A stretch of 64,000 nucleotides of DNA from ZC4RG30 sp046047615. GTDB lineage: Bacteria > Pseudomonadota > Gammaproteobacteria > Steroidobacterales > Steroidobacteraceae. The DNA lies in NCBI GenBank assembly GCA_046047615.1, contig JBJOHO010000012.1:1-64000 (forward strand), in the 5' to 3' direction. Within the stretch, counting starts at the first letter, position 1, and each line of letters opens with the position of its first letter. Position numbers and translations under genes: made by a program. A model generated the notes under the pieces. The model did not search any database. It was not told where the DNA came from and saw only the letters and a program-made list of their open reading frames with translations. Shown here in pieces: positions 10,090-19,305 of the stretch.

Positions 10090-12441
10090 TCAGTCTCCCG
10101 GCGGCGGCGCGATGACCTCGCGCGAGCCATTGGTGTTGAGCGGACCCACGAGACCTGCCTGCTCCATGGCTTCGATCAGGCGCGCCGCGCGGTTGTAGCC
10201 GATCTTGAGGCGCCGCTGCACATAGGAGATGGAGGGCTTGCGCTCGGTCAGCACGATCTTGACAGCCTCGTCGTAGAGCGCGTCCTGTTCGGCGTCGCCA
10301 CCCAGGCTGCCGCCGCCTTCGTCCTCGCCCGACAAGCCGGGGATGGGCATCGAGGGCCCCGACAGCACTTCTTCGACGTAGTCCGGTGGCGTGGCCTGGC
10401 GCAAGCACTCGACGACCCGGTGCACCTCGTCATCGGAGACGAAGGCACCGTGGATGCGCGTGGGCACGGACGTGCCCGGCGGCAGGTAGAGCATGTCGCC
10501 GTGGCCCAGCAGGGACTCTGCGCCGCCCTGGTCGAGGATGGTGCGCGAATCCACCTTGGCCGAGACCTGGAAGGCCATGCGCGTGGGGATGTTGGCCTTG
10601 ATGAGGCCGGTGATGACATCCACGGAGGGCCGCTGCGTGGCGAGGATGAGGTGGATGCCGGAGGCCCGGGCCTTCTGCGCCAGCCGTGCGATGAGCTCCT
10701 CGACCTTCTTGCCGACGATCATCATGAGGTCGGCAAGTTCGTCGATGACGACGACGATGAACGGCAGGGTCTGGAGGTCGGGGATCGTGGACTGGTCGAA
10801 GCGCGGGTCGTTGGCCGCCTGCGCCATCATGACCGGGTCCTTGATCGGCTTGCCGGCTTCGTTGGCGTCGTTCACCTTGCGGTTGAAGCCTGCAAGATTG
10901 CGCACGCCCAGCGCGGCCATCAACTGGTAACGCCGCTCCATCTCGGCCACGCACCAGCGCAGCGCGTTGGCGGCCTGCTTCATGTCGGTGACCACCGGCG
11001 CGAGCAGATGCGGAATGCCCTCGTAGACCGAGAGCTCCAGCATCTTCGGGTCGATCATGATGAGCCGCACCTGGTCGGGCCGCGCCTTGTACAGCAGGCT
11101 GAGGATCATCGCGTTGATGCCGACCGACTTGCCCGAACCGGTGGTGCCGGCAATGAGAAGGTGCGGCATGCGCGCGAGGTCGGCAACCATCGGGGTGCCG
11201 GAGATGTCCTTGCCGAGGGCCAGCGCAAGCGGCGATCCCAGATCGTCGTAGGCGCGGGACTTGATGATCTCGCCGAGCGACACCAGCTCACGCTTGTCGT
11301 TGGGGATCTCAAGGCCCATCACCGGCTTGCCGGGGATGACCTCGACCACGCGCACGCTGACGGCCGACAGCGAACGCGCGAGGTCCTTGGAAAGACTGCT
11401 GATCTGGCTGACCTTGACGCCCGGCGCGGGCTGCAATTCGAAGCGCGTGACCACGGGCCCCGGATGCACGGCGACCACCTGAACCTCGATGCCGAAGTCG
11501 CGCAATTTTTCTTCCACCAGCCGCGACAGCGCCGCGAGCGCCTCTTCGCTGTGCTGCAGGACTGGTGGCGGCGGGTCGTCGAGCAGCGACAAGGGCGGCA
11601 AGCCTTCCTCGCCCATCGGCTCGAACAGTTTCACCTGACGTTCTTTCTCGGCACGCTGGCTGCGGGGCGCGGGTGGCGGTGGTGCTTCGATGACCACTGG
11701 CGCCAACACCGGCACCTCGATGTCGGGCTCCTGCCGGCTGGCAGACTTGCGGGCCGAAGCCGCGCGCGTGCCGGCACGCGCCCGTTTCTCGTTCACCCCG
11801 CGCCGGAAACTGCGGCGTCCTTCCCACCACTCCAGCACCTGGCCCGGTGTGTGCAGCACGAAGTGGCCGACCACGTCCATGACCCTCAGCCAGGAGACCT
11901 GCAGGGCCAGGGAGAACGCCACGAGGAAGACCGAGAGCAATACCAGCGTGGCGCCCAGCAGCTGCAGTGCATCGGCCAGCGTGCCTCCCACGACAATGCC
12001 CAGTGCCCCCCCTGCCGACTGGCGCAGTTCGCCCGGATCCCAGTGCAGGGCCGCGAGGCCGCAACTGCTGGCCATCAGCAGCAGACCGGCGACGACCCGC
12101 AGGAGACGGGGACCGCGGCCTTGTTCCGCGGGTACGGCGGACGGCTGGCGCCACAGCCGCCAGGCGGACCACGGCACGGTGGCAACGAGGATCCAGGCCG
12201 GCAGGCCAAACGCGAAATAGAGGACATCGGCCAGCCAGGCGCCACCCCGACCGATGAGGTTGCGGACCTCTTCACCCGTACCCGTGAAAGAGAAGCCCGG
12301 GTCTGCCGCCGCATAACTGCCGAGGGCAAAAGCCAGCACGAGCGCGAGACACGCCAACGCGATGGCCGCCGCTTCGGCGAGCCTGCGCCGCAGGGCGGGC
12401 GACAAGGCAAGCCCGCCGGATGCCGTTGAAACCTGTGCCAC
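10090..12441 (-). CDS. ftsK: DNA translocase FtsK
   Basis: A 783-residue septum-anchored DNA pump that clears and resolves chromosome termini at division. The N-terminus has four membrane segments (about residues 20-190). A fairly short Pro/Arg-containing linker with RSQRAEKERQVKLFEPM follows. The RecA-like motor has Walker A (GTTGSGKSVGINAM) and Walker B (PFIVVVIDELADLM). The C-terminal winged-helix gamma domain, which reads KOPS, is present (QRRLKIGYNRAARLIEAMEQAGLV). The linker is much shorter than in E. coli FtsK (1329 residues), as in many other bacteria. It is divergent from trxB. Confidence 0.96.
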   Translation of the reverse strand: MAQVSTASGGLALSPALRRRLAEAAAIALACLALVLAFALGSYAAADPGFSFTGTGEEVRNLIGRGGAWLADVLYFAFGLPAWILVATVPWSAWRLWRQPSAVPAEQGRGPRLLRVVAGLLLMASSCGLAALHWDPGELRQSAGGALGIVVGGTLADALQLLGATLVLLSVFLVAFSLALQVSWLRVMDVVGHFVLHTPGQVLEWWEGRRSFRRGVNEKRARAGTRAASARKSASRQEPDIEVPVLAPVVIEAPPPPAPRSQRAEKERQVKLFEPMGEEGLPPLSLLDDPPPPVLQHSEEALAALSRLVEEKLRDFGIEVQVVAVHPGPVVTRFELQPAPGVKVSQISSLSKDLARSLSAVSVRVVEVIPGKPVMGLEIPNDKRELVSLGEIIKSRAYDDLGSPLALALGKDISGTPMVADLARMPHLLIAGTTGSGKSVGINAMILSLLYKARPDQVRLIMIDPKMLELSVYEGIPHLLAPVVTDMKQAANALRWCVAEMERRYQLMAALGVRNLAGFNRKVNDANEAGKPIKDPVMMAQAANDPRFDQSTIPDLQTLPFIVVVIDELADLMMIVGKKVEELIARLAQKARASGIHLILATQRPSVDVITGLIKANIPTRMAFQVSAKVDSRTILDQGGAESLLGHGDMLYLPPGTSVPTRIHGAFVSDDEVHRVVECLRQATPPDYVEEVLSGPSMPIPGLSGEDEGGGSLGGDAEQDALYDEAVKIVLTERKPSISYVQRRLKIGYNRAARLIEAMEQAGLVGPLNTNGSREVIAPPPGD

Positions 12442-12505
12442 AGCTCCGAGTCCCGCCAGTTACGGCACAATAGGGAAGGCATCAAAAGACAGGACATAAG
12501 TATAC

Positions 12506-13471
12506 ATGACGGCCCCACGCCACAGCCGCCTGATCATCCTGGGCTCCGGCCCCGCAGGCTATTCAGCGGCGGTTTATGCCGCCCGTGCGAACCGCTCGCC
12601 GCTGCTCATCACCGGCCTGCAGCAGGGCGGTCAGCTGATGACCACCACCGACGTCGACAACTGGCCGGGAGATGTCGAGGGCCTGCAGGGTCCGGCGCTC
12701 ATGGACCGCATGCGCCAACACGCCGAACGCTTCAATACCGAAATGGTGTTCGACCACATCCACACGGCCGACCTTTCCAAGCGCCCGTTCACGCTCGTGG
12801 GCGACAGCGGCAGTTACACCTGCGATGCACTCATCATCGCCACCGGTGCCTCCGCCCGATACCTGGGCCTGCCCTCCGAGCAGGCGATGATGGGCAAGGG
12901 TGTCTCGGCCTGTGCCACCTGCGACGGATTCTTCTTCCGCGGCCAGGACGTCGCGGTGATCGGCGGCGGCAACACCGCCGTTGAAGAAGCGCTGTACCTG
13001 TCGAAGATCGCCGGCCACGTCACGCTGGTGCATCGCCGTGACCGGCTGCGCAGCGAGAAGATCCTGCAGGATCACCTGCAGGAGCGCGTCAAGGCCGGCA
13101 AGGTCGACATCATCTGGAACCACGAAGTCCAGGAAGTGCTGGGCGACGACACCGGCGTGAACGGCCTGCGGCTGCGCTCCACTGGCGCCGAGGGTGGAAC
13201 GCGGGACATCGCCGTGACCGGCATGTTCGTTGCCATCGGCCATTCTCCCAACACCCAGATCTTCGCGGGCCAACTGGCGATGCGCCACGGCTATCTGCAG
13301 GTGCGCAGCGGCAGCGAGGGCAACGCCACCGCCACCAGCGTGCCGGGGGTGTTCGCGGCCGGCGACGTTGCTGACAGCGTCTACCGCCAGGCCATCACCT
13401 CGGCCGGCTCAGGCTGCATGGCGGCCTTGGACGCAGACCGCTACCTGGAGACGCTGGACGCGGGCCACTGA
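12506..13471 (+). CDS. trxB: Thioredoxin-disulfide reductase
   Basis: A 321-residue flavoenzyme that uses NADPH to reduce thioredoxin in the cytoplasm. The FAD-binding GxGxxG (LGSGPAGYSAAVYAAR) is at residues 12-27. The redox-active pair C136-A-T-C139 is in the ACATCDGFF motif, followed by the NADPH-binding GGGNTAVEEALYL. The C-terminal FAD motif GVFAAGDVADSVYRQAITSAGSGC is intact. Its length is standard. It leads the trxB / acyltransferase / aat / infA cluster. Confidence 0.97.
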   Translation: MTAPRHSRLIILGSGPAGYSAAVYAARANRSPLLITGLQQGGQLMTTTDVDNWPGDVEGLQGPALMDRMRQHAERFNTEMVFDHIHTADLSKRPFTLVGDSGSYTCDALIIATGASARYLGLPSEQAMMGKGVSACATCDGFFFRGQDVAVIGGGNTAVEEALYLSKIAGHVTLVHRRDRLRSEKILQDHLQERVKAGKVDIIWNHEVQEVLGDDTGVNGLRLRSTGAEGGTRDIAVTGMFVAIGHSPNTQIFAGQLAMRHGYLQVRSGSEGNATATSVPGVFAAGDVADSVYRQAITSAGSGCMAALDADRYLETLDAGH

Positions 13472-13478
13472 CCGCGGC

Positions 13479-14627
13479 ATGGAACTGCGCGTCGACATTG
13501 CGGGTAGTGCGGCCGAGGTGCCCGCGGACGACTGGAACCGCCTCGAGGGTACGCACTGCCCCTTCCTGCGCCACGAATTCCTGCTCGCGCTCGAGGCTTC
13601 CGGCTGTGTCGGCGAAGGCACGGGCTGGACGCCGCGACTGCTGCTGCTGAAGGACGCGGCGGGGCTGCTGGGCGCTGTACCGCTGTACCGCAAGACCGAC
13701 TCCTGGGGCGAGTTCGTTTTCGACCAGGGCTGGGCACAGGCCTATGCCCGGCATGGGCTGGCCTACTACCCGAAGCTGGTGGCAGCGGTCCCCTATTCTC
13801 CCGTCACCGGTTCCCGGTTGCTGGTCCGGTCTGCTGCAGATGCGGCCGGAGTGGGCAGGCTGCTCGAGGCCGCCCTGCGCGACGCCTGCGAAGCCGAGGA
13901 CTGCAGTTCGGTGCATGTGCTGTTCCCCCAGACACCCGAGCAGACGCTGCTGGCAGACCGTGGCTGGCTGCTGCGCGAGGACTGCCAGTTCCACTGGCAC
14001 AACCGCGGCTATGCGGACTTCGAGGACTTCCTGGCCACCTACTCCGCCGACAAGCGCAAGAAGGCCAGGCGCGAGCGGCGGCGCGTGGCCGAGGCCGGCA
14101 TCCGCTTCCTCGAGTTGCACGGCGGCGACCTGGACGCGGACCTGCTCGAGGTGGTGTACCAACTGCATGCCGCGAACTTCCTGCGGCACGGGCGGATGCC
14201 CTACCTCAACCGCGATTTCTTCGCGCGGGTGGCGCGCGATCTGGGCGATGCGCTGATGGTCAAGCTGGCCGTGCAGGGCGAGGACGCTGTCGCCGTGGCG
14301 ATATTCCTCCGCTCAGCCGATACGCTGTATGGCCGTTACTGGGGTGCGGCCGGGGAGTTCCACAGCCTGCATTTCGAAACCTGCTACCACCAAGGCATCG
14401 AGTATTGCATCCGCCACGGCCTGCAGCGCTTCGAGCCCGGCACCGGTGGCGAGCACAAGCTCAGCCGCGGCTTCGAGCCGGTCATCACCCGTTCCGCGCA
14501 CCATGTGCGCGACGGGCGTTTCCGCGATGCCATTGCCGACTTCGTGCAGCGCGAGGCCAGGCACGTCGAGGCCTACGCAGAAGATGCCGCGAGGCATACG
14601 CCCTTCCGGCGCGAGATGCCGGAATGA
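13479..14627 (+). CDS. GNAT/FemAB-like acyltransferase family protein (DUF482)
   Basis: A 382-residue protein of the DUF482 (FemAB_like, PF04339-type) family, often named peptidogalycan biosynthesis protein. Family features are the N-terminal CPFLRHEFLLALEASGCVG, AVPYSPVTGSRLL, the basic stretch ADKRKKARRERRRVAEAG, and the C-terminal GRYWGAAGEFHSLHFETCYHQGIEYCI...FEPGTGGEHK. The true substrate is unknown, and a GNAT-like acyl or aminoacyl transfer is inferred only from the fold. The ATG at 13479 follows the trxB stop by 7 bases, and the stop overlaps the aat start. Confidence 0.85.
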   Translation: MELRVDIAGSAAEVPADDWNRLEGTHCPFLRHEFLLALEASGCVGEGTGWTPRLLLLKDAAGLLGAVPLYRKTDSWGEFVFDQGWAQAYARHGLAYYPKLVAAVPYSPVTGSRLLVRSAADAAGVGRLLEAALRDACEAEDCSSVHVLFPQTPEQTLLADRGWLLREDCQFHWHNRGYADFEDFLATYSADKRKKARRERRRVAEAGIRFLELHGGDLDADLLEVVYQLHAANFLRHGRMPYLNRDFFARVARDLGDALMVKLAVQGEDAVAVAIFLRSADTLYGRYWGAAGEFHSLHFETCYHQGIEYCIRHGLQRFEPGTGGEHKLSRGFEPVITRSAHHVRDGRFRDAIADFVQREARHVEAYAEDAARHTPFRREMPE

Positions 14628-15307
14628 GCAACGAGCACGTCCCGTGGCGCCAGCCCCGCTGGTTGCGCGAGGACGACCCGCCCGAGGCTTTTCCGCCAGT
14701 GGACCAGGCCCTCGACGATCCGCAGGGCCTGCTGGCCGTCGGCGGCGATCTGTCGGTCGCGCGCGTGATGGCGGCCTACCATCGCGGCATCTTCCCTTGG
14801 CCCATGCGGGGCCAGCCCATGCTCTGGTGGTCGCCGGATCCGCGCGAGGTGCTGTTCCCTGCCCGCTTCCACTGCTCACGCAGCCTCCGCAAGCGTCTGG
14901 CCAGCGGCCAGTTCCGGTTCAGCCGCAACCAGGCGTTCGGCGAAGTGATCCGCGCCTGCGCAGGTTTCCGGCCCTACGCGCGCGGCACCTGGATCGACCG
15001 GCGCATGATTCCGGCCTATGAGGCACTGCATGCGGCGGGACATGCCCACAGCTGGGAAACCTGGCAGGACGGGCAGCTCGTCGGCGGGCTCTACGGCGTG
15101 CGCGTCGGACGCGTTTTCTGCGGCGAATCGATGTTCAGCCGCACCAGCGACGCCTCCAAGGCGGCGATGGCCATGCTGGTCGCGGACTGCCCGGCATTGG
15201 GTATCGACCTGATCGACTGCCAGCTGCACACCGATCACCTGCGCAGCCTGGGCAGCGAGCCCATGCCGCGCGTGGACTACCTGCGCTGGCTGCCGGAGCG
15301 GACCTGA
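14624..15307 (+). CDS. aat: Leucyl/phenylalanyl-tRNA--protein transferase
   Basis: A 227-residue aminoacyl transferase that adds Leu or Phe to proteins with N-terminal Arg or Lys, making N-degrons for ClpS/ClpAP. Family motifs are GLLAVGGDLSVARVMAAYHRGIFPW, MLWWSPDPREVLFP, TWIDRRMIPAYEALHAAGHAHS, GGLYGVRVGRVFCGESMFS and IDCQLHTDHLRSLGSEPM. The ATG overlaps the upstream stop (ATGA). clpA and clpS lie 4 kb away on the other strand. The arginyl-transferase gene (bpt/ate), which often sits between aat and infA, is absent here. Confidence 0.96.
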   Translation: MSNEHVPWRQPRWLREDDPPEAFPPVDQALDDPQGLLAVGGDLSVARVMAAYHRGIFPWPMRGQPMLWWSPDPREVLFPARFHCSRSLRKRLASGQFRFSRNQAFGEVIRACAGFRPYARGTWIDRRMIPAYEALHAAGHAHSWETWQDGQLVGGLYGVRVGRVFCGESMFSRTSDASKAAMAMLVADCPALGIDLIDCQLHTDHLRSLGSEPMPRVDYLRWLPERT

Positions 15308-15380
15308 AACGGCGGGTTTCATTGCAAGATCCGGCCAGTTGATCCAGAATCCGCGCCCATTACAGGCAGCCGGGATTCCC

Positions 15381-15599
15381 ATGGCCAAGGACGATGCGAT
15401 CCAGATGGAAGGCGAGGTCACCGAGACCCTGCCGAATACCACCTTCCGCGTGAAGCTGAAGAACGGACACATCGTCACGGCCCATATCTCGGGAAAGATG
15501 CGCAAGAACTACATCCGCATCCTCACCGGTGACCAGGTCACCGTGGAAATGACCCCCTACGACCTGACCAAGGCCCGCATCGTCTACCGCGGGCGCTGA
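15381..15599 (+). CDS. infA: Translation initiation factor IF-1
   Basis: A 72-residue OB-fold protein that binds the 30S A site during initiation. The sequence is canonical, from MAKDDAIQMEGEVTETLPNT to KARIVYRGR. An open extension upstream to 15339 has no family support. It closes the trxB-aat-infA group. Confidence 0.98.
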   Translation: MAKDDAIQMEGEVTETLPNTTFRVKLKNGHIVTAHISGKMRKNYIRILTGDQVTVEMTPYDLTKARIVYRGR

Positions 15600-15738
15600 C
15601 TGCTTTGACATAACACTGTGGGTTTCTGTCAGGAACGCCCACAGCCTCCCTCCGAGACTCCCCCTGCGGCGTGCTGCGTCCCCCGGGAAGCGTGCGACCG
15701 CCCACCGTCGAAAGACCTACGCAACGGGAGTCGCATTG

Positions 15739-16758
15739 ATGCAATCGATCAAGAACCTTCGGAGCGCGCCGGCTGCTGCCAGCGCTGCCCTGCTCGCCTT
15801 GTCCGCCCTCGCTGCCGGAACGGCCCAGGCCTTGCCAGTGACCTACACGTTTGTGGTAGACGCGTCAATCTCGGCGCCGGCACCCTACAACGGCCTCGCC
15901 ACCGTGACCGCCACGGGTGACACGGACGACATAGTCACGTCGACGGTCCCCGGCTACGGAGAGGTGTTCGTGCTCGCCCCGAAATCCATCCAGGTGGAAT
16001 TTGGGGGCACGACCTTTTACGGCAAGCCCGCCGACTACGTGGTGGGCTCCATCGTGGAGGCCGACCAGTACACGAGCCTCAGAAACATCGGCGTGGGTCT
16101 TGCCAATGGGTTGGTGCCGCTCTTCGGCGTCCGCCCATTCGGAAATTTTGCCACTGCACTGCCGCTGGACGCCGACTACGAGACGACCGGCGTTGACAAC
16201 GCCAGTAGCAGCGTTGTGGCCGGAACCTTCCAAGTGCACGCGACTGCGGACTTCACCGACCCGGCTATCAGTGTGACGACCGGCAACAACACCGCATACA
16301 TCGCTGAGGTCCGTTTGAAGATTGACGTGACCGAGCCACCGCCGCCGCCGTCCGAAGTCGACTTCGGCAGCTTCACCGGCACGGCCTACAAGAAGACCGA
16401 GAAGAAGAATGCCGAGGTGGAATTCAAGGGCAGCATCGTGCTGGGCGCGGGCACCAACGGCCTCGACCTTGCCGGCGATGCGCTGGAGTTCACCATCGGT
16501 GAGTACACGCTGGCGGTGCCGGCCGGCGGCCTGGTGTCCTCCGTGAGGCACCCGGGCGTGTGGCGCTACAAGCGCAAGGCCCGTGGCGTCGAGGAGTCCG
16601 TGACGGTCAGCTTCCAGGACGATGCCACCTACCACGTTGCCGTGGAAATCGAGGCGCCGGCCGCTGCCCTGCAGGCCATCGCCCCGCGCCGCAACGCCGT
16701 GGTGGCGCTGGCCATTGGCGATGACATGGGCACCACCACGGTGCCCGTGCGCAGGTAG
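15739..16758 (+). CDS. Secreted protein of unknown function
   Basis: A 339-residue protein that I do not recognise. It has an N-terminal signal peptide (AALLALSALAAGTAQA, cleavage near residue 32), a beta-rich Thr/Val/Asp-rich first half, a Pro-rich hinge (TEPPPPPSEVDFGSF) and a second beta-rich domain. The ATG at 15739 is preferred over the TTG just before it because GGGAG ends 8 bases upstream. The first half uses less GC-rich codons than its neighbours. It stands directly before a response regulator/histidine kinase pair, so it could be a partner or target, but that is only positional inference. No C-terminal sorting signal is visible. Confidence 0.72.
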   Translation: MQSIKNLRSAPAAASAALLALSALAAGTAQALPVTYTFVVDASISAPAPYNGLATVTATGDTDDIVTSTVPGYGEVFVLAPKSIQVEFGGTTFYGKPADYVVGSIVEADQYTSLRNIGVGLANGLVPLFGVRPFGNFATALPLDADYETTGVDNASSSVVAGTFQVHATADFTDPAISVTTGNNTAYIAEVRLKIDVTEPPPPPSEVDFGSFTGTAYKKTEKKNAEVEFKGSIVLGAGTNGLDLAGDALEFTIGEYTLAVPAGGLVSSVRHPGVWRYKRKARGVEESVTVSFQDDATYHVAVEIEAPAAALQAIAPRRNAVVALAIGDDMGTTTVPVRR

Positions 16759-16775
16759 CGGGACGATCGGATCGC

Positions 16776-17483
16776 GTGGAGATCCGCCTCAACATCGTCG
16801 TGGTCGAAGACCACAACGCCCTGCGCGAAGCCCTGGTGGAGATGTTTCTCCACCACGGGCACCGGGCCCTCGGCGTGGCGGACGCCGAGGCCCTCGACGA
16901 CGAAGCGGGCCGTGAGCCGATCGACGTCCTCGTCATCGACCTGAACCTGCCCGGCGAGGATGGCCTGAGCCTGACCCGGCGCGTCAGGGAAGCTCACCCG
17001 GATGTGCTGATCATCCTGTGCACCGCGCGCACGGCCGTCGAGGACCGCGTCGCGGGCTACCACCACGGCGCCGACGTCTACTTGACCAAGCCCGTCGCAC
17101 CTGCCGAACTGTTGGCGGCAGCCCAGATGGCATCACGCCGTCGTGTGGCAGCCCGGCTGGCAGATTCGCGGTCATTGGTGCTTGAGTTCCACGCGTTGCG
17201 AGTCACCCTCACCCAGGGAGAGGCAGCGTGCCGGTCCATAGCCGTAACACGTGACGAGGCGACCTTGCTGGCGGCCTTCTCTCGGGCGGCCGGCGCCCAG
17301 CTGTCGACGTGGCAAATCACCGAACTGCTGGGCGGGGACCCGGAGTCGATCAACAAGGCCGCCCTGGAAACACGGATCCACCGTCTGCGCCAGAAGCTTC
17401 GTGAACTGCTGCCCGACCACGAATGCCTGCGCGCGCTGCGCGGCCACGGCTACATGCTCTGCGTGCCGCTGACATGCCGTTGA
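16776..17483 (+). CDS. OmpR-family DNA-binding response regulator
   Basis: A 235-residue two-domain regulator. The receiver domain has the acidic pair (VVVEDHN), phosphoacceptor Asp in VIDLNLPGEDG, the Thr switch (LCTART) and Lys (YLTKPV). The C-terminus is a winged-helix DNA-binding domain (ETRIHRLRQKLRELLPDHECLRALRGHGYML). It starts with GTG at 16776, 17 bases after the secreted-protein gene, and overlaps the downstream histidine kinase start by 10 bases. The targets are unknown. Confidence 0.9.
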   Translation: MEIRLNIVVVEDHNALREALVEMFLHHGHRALGVADAEALDDEAGREPIDVLVIDLNLPGEDGLSLTRRVREAHPDVLIILCTARTAVEDRVAGYHHGADVYLTKPVAPAELLAAAQMASRRRVAARLADSRSLVLEFHALRVTLTQGEAACRSIAVTRDEATLLAAFSRAAGAQLSTWQITELLGGDPESINKAALETRIHRLRQKLRELLPDHECLRALRGHGYMLCVPLTCR

Positions 17484-19297
17484 CAGCACCGGTGCGCACC
17501 TTTGCCCTGCTGCTCCTGCTGGTGGCAGCGCTGGCAGGCTGCGTTGATCCCAACCTGCTGCGATCGGGACCGCCCTCGCCAACCGCGGGTAGTTGGACCG
17601 ATACGTCGGGCACTGCCGACATCAACAGGGCAAGGAACCAGAATTATGAGCCGTTCATCGCGCGGTTCCAGCGCTCGGACACCCGCCCCAGCTACTGGAT
17701 AAGGGTCAAGCTGAACCCGGACGCAAACCCCGCCAGCGAACCTTGGGTGTTGCAATTGCGCAGCCGCGCAAAGCCCGTTCTGGAGGTGCACGCCGATCCT
17801 GGCCTGCTCTGCAATGGCGCGCAGTCCCTCAGTGCTGCCGATGTCGCGGGTCTGCAGCGTTCCATCGTGGGCTGGGTCAATGTGCCCCTGTGCGGCGTGC
17901 AGGGCGATGTCCACATCCGCCTGCGATCGTCGACCGAGCCCTTCCTGCAACTGGCGCTGGCGACGCGCACCGAGGCCGAAGGGACCACCCTGCTGGACGC
18001 AGCGCTGCTGCAACTGCTGCTGGGCATCCTCAGTCTGGCCCTGCTGATCTCCGTGGGCCAGGTCATCGTCAAGCGCAACTTGCTGGCTGGCGCGCAATTG
18101 CTGCAACTGCTGGGGTTCACGGCCTACCTGACCGCCCAGCTGAGCCCGGCCCAAGGCAGCCTGCTGCACGACCTGACCTTGCAGATGGCCGCCCTGGACC
18201 TGCGCAGCTGGCGGGTGCTGATGGTGCTGGGCACGCTGCTGTTCATGCGCCAGTGGTTGCGGGTGGAGCATGGCCAGAGCCGTTCACTGCGCCTGTTCGA
18301 TGTGTTGGCGCTTGCGGCATTGCTGGCGCTGCCGCTGTCGTTCACGGAGCAGCATGCCGTTGCCGAGGTCCTGTCGATGCTGGCGTTTGTGCTTGCGGCG
18401 CCGCTGGCTGTCGCGCTCGCCGCCACCCGCAGCAGGACATCCTGGGCAGGGCGTGCCGTGTCGATCGGCGTGACCGGTTCGGCATGGGCCACCGCGCTGG
18501 CGATCTTCCAGCGTGTCGACACGTTCAGCGCCTTGGTGACGATGCTCGCATTGCAGGCCACGACGGGCGTCATCACGCTGTACCGGCTTTCGCAGGCGGC
18601 GCGCCTGGCCGACCGCCTTGCCACGGAAGAGCGGATGCGCGCGGATGCGAGAGCGCAGACCCGCTCAATGCTGCTGATGCTGGCGCATGAGTTGCGAACG
18701 CCCCTCTCGGTGATCTGCCTCCATACCGACACGGACTTGCCCACCGGCGCAAGCCAGAAGCGTGCGCGCGAGGCCGTCAGGGACATGGACCATCTGATCG
18801 AGCGATGCCTGCAGATTGCGCGGCTCGACGACCTCGGCCCGCCCCCGGATACGGCGAGGCTGCCGCTGCAGGACCTGCTGCCGGGTCTGCTGCAACACCG
18901 GCGCCACGATGGGCGGCTGCAGCTGCACTGCGGCGTCGACCTGCCTGCGGTCACCAGCAACGCCACGGTGCTGCGGATGGTGCTGGGGGTGCTGGTCGAC
19001 AACGCCCTCCGTTATGGCGATCCGCTCCAGCCGGTGTCGGTGGACGTGGCACGCAGTACGCTCGGCGTGAAGGAGGGCGTGGAGATCATCGTCTCCAATA
19101 CAGTCGGGCCGGCCGGCAAGCCGGATGCCCAGCAGGTTTTCGGCATGTACTACCGCAGCCCCGAAGCGCATCACCAGACCGGCGCCGGCCTGGGGCTGTA
19201 TCTTGCGGCCCGGCTGTCGCATCAGGTGGGCGCGGGCCTGGCCTTGTGCGACACAAAGCCCGATCGCGTGAGCTTCCGCCTGTGGCTGCCGTCCTGA
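17474..19297 (+). CDS. 7TM sensor histidine kinase with lipoprotein-like N-terminus
   Basis: A 607-residue sensor kinase. The start is the ATG at 17474, which gives a signal sequence ending in a lipobox (LAGC, about residues 17-20). A periplasmic domain (to about residue 170) is followed by seven hydrophobic segments (about 175-380), the layout of the 7TMR-DISM class. The kinase core has the H box (LAHELRTPLSV), an N box (VLVDNALRYGD) and a G box (GAGLGLYLAARL). It pairs with the overlapping response regulator. The ligand is unknown. The combination of a lipobox and multiple membrane helices is odd; the Cys may simply lie in a cleaved or uncleaved signal. Confidence 0.88.
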   Translation: MPLTAPVRTFALLLLLVAALAGCVDPNLLRSGPPSPTAGSWTDTSGTADINRARNQNYEPFIARFQRSDTRPSYWIRVKLNPDANPASEPWVLQLRSRAKPVLEVHADPGLLCNGAQSLSAADVAGLQRSIVGWVNVPLCGVQGDVHIRLRSSTEPFLQLALATRTEAEGTTLLDAALLQLLLGILSLALLISVGQVIVKRNLLAGAQLLQLLGFTAYLTAQLSPAQGSLLHDLTLQMAALDLRSWRVLMVLGTLLFMRQWLRVEHGQSRSLRLFDVLALAALLALPLSFTEQHAVAEVLSMLAFVLAAPLAVALAATRSRTSWAGRAVSIGVTGSAWATALAIFQRVDTFSALVTMLALQATTGVITLYRLSQAARLADRLATEERMRADARAQTRSMLLMLAHELRTPLSVICLHTDTDLPTGASQKRAREAVRDMDHLIERCLQIARLDDLGPPPDTARLPLQDLLPGLLQHRRHDGRLQLHCGVDLPAVTSNATVLRMVLGVLVDNALRYGDPLQPVSVDVARSTLGVKEGVEIIVSNTVGPAGKPDAQQVFGMYYRSPEAHHQTGAGLGLYLAARLSHQVGAGLALCDTKPDRVSFRLWLPS

Positions 19298-19305
19298 AGG
19301 GGACC

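Noticed and set aside
8824..12429. A 1201-codon open frame on the plus strand
   Set aside because: It is antisense to rarA, lolA and ftsK, whose proteins are recognised; the antisense product has Arg/His-rich low-complexity sequence caused by high GC3.
15605..15633. A TTGACA box after infA as promoter of the secreted-protein gene
   Set aside because: No acceptable -10 box lies at 16-18 bases spacing.
15616..15644. A CTGTGGG/CCCACAG hairpin as infA terminator
   Set aside because: The loop is 15 bases and there is no T-run; too weak to claim.
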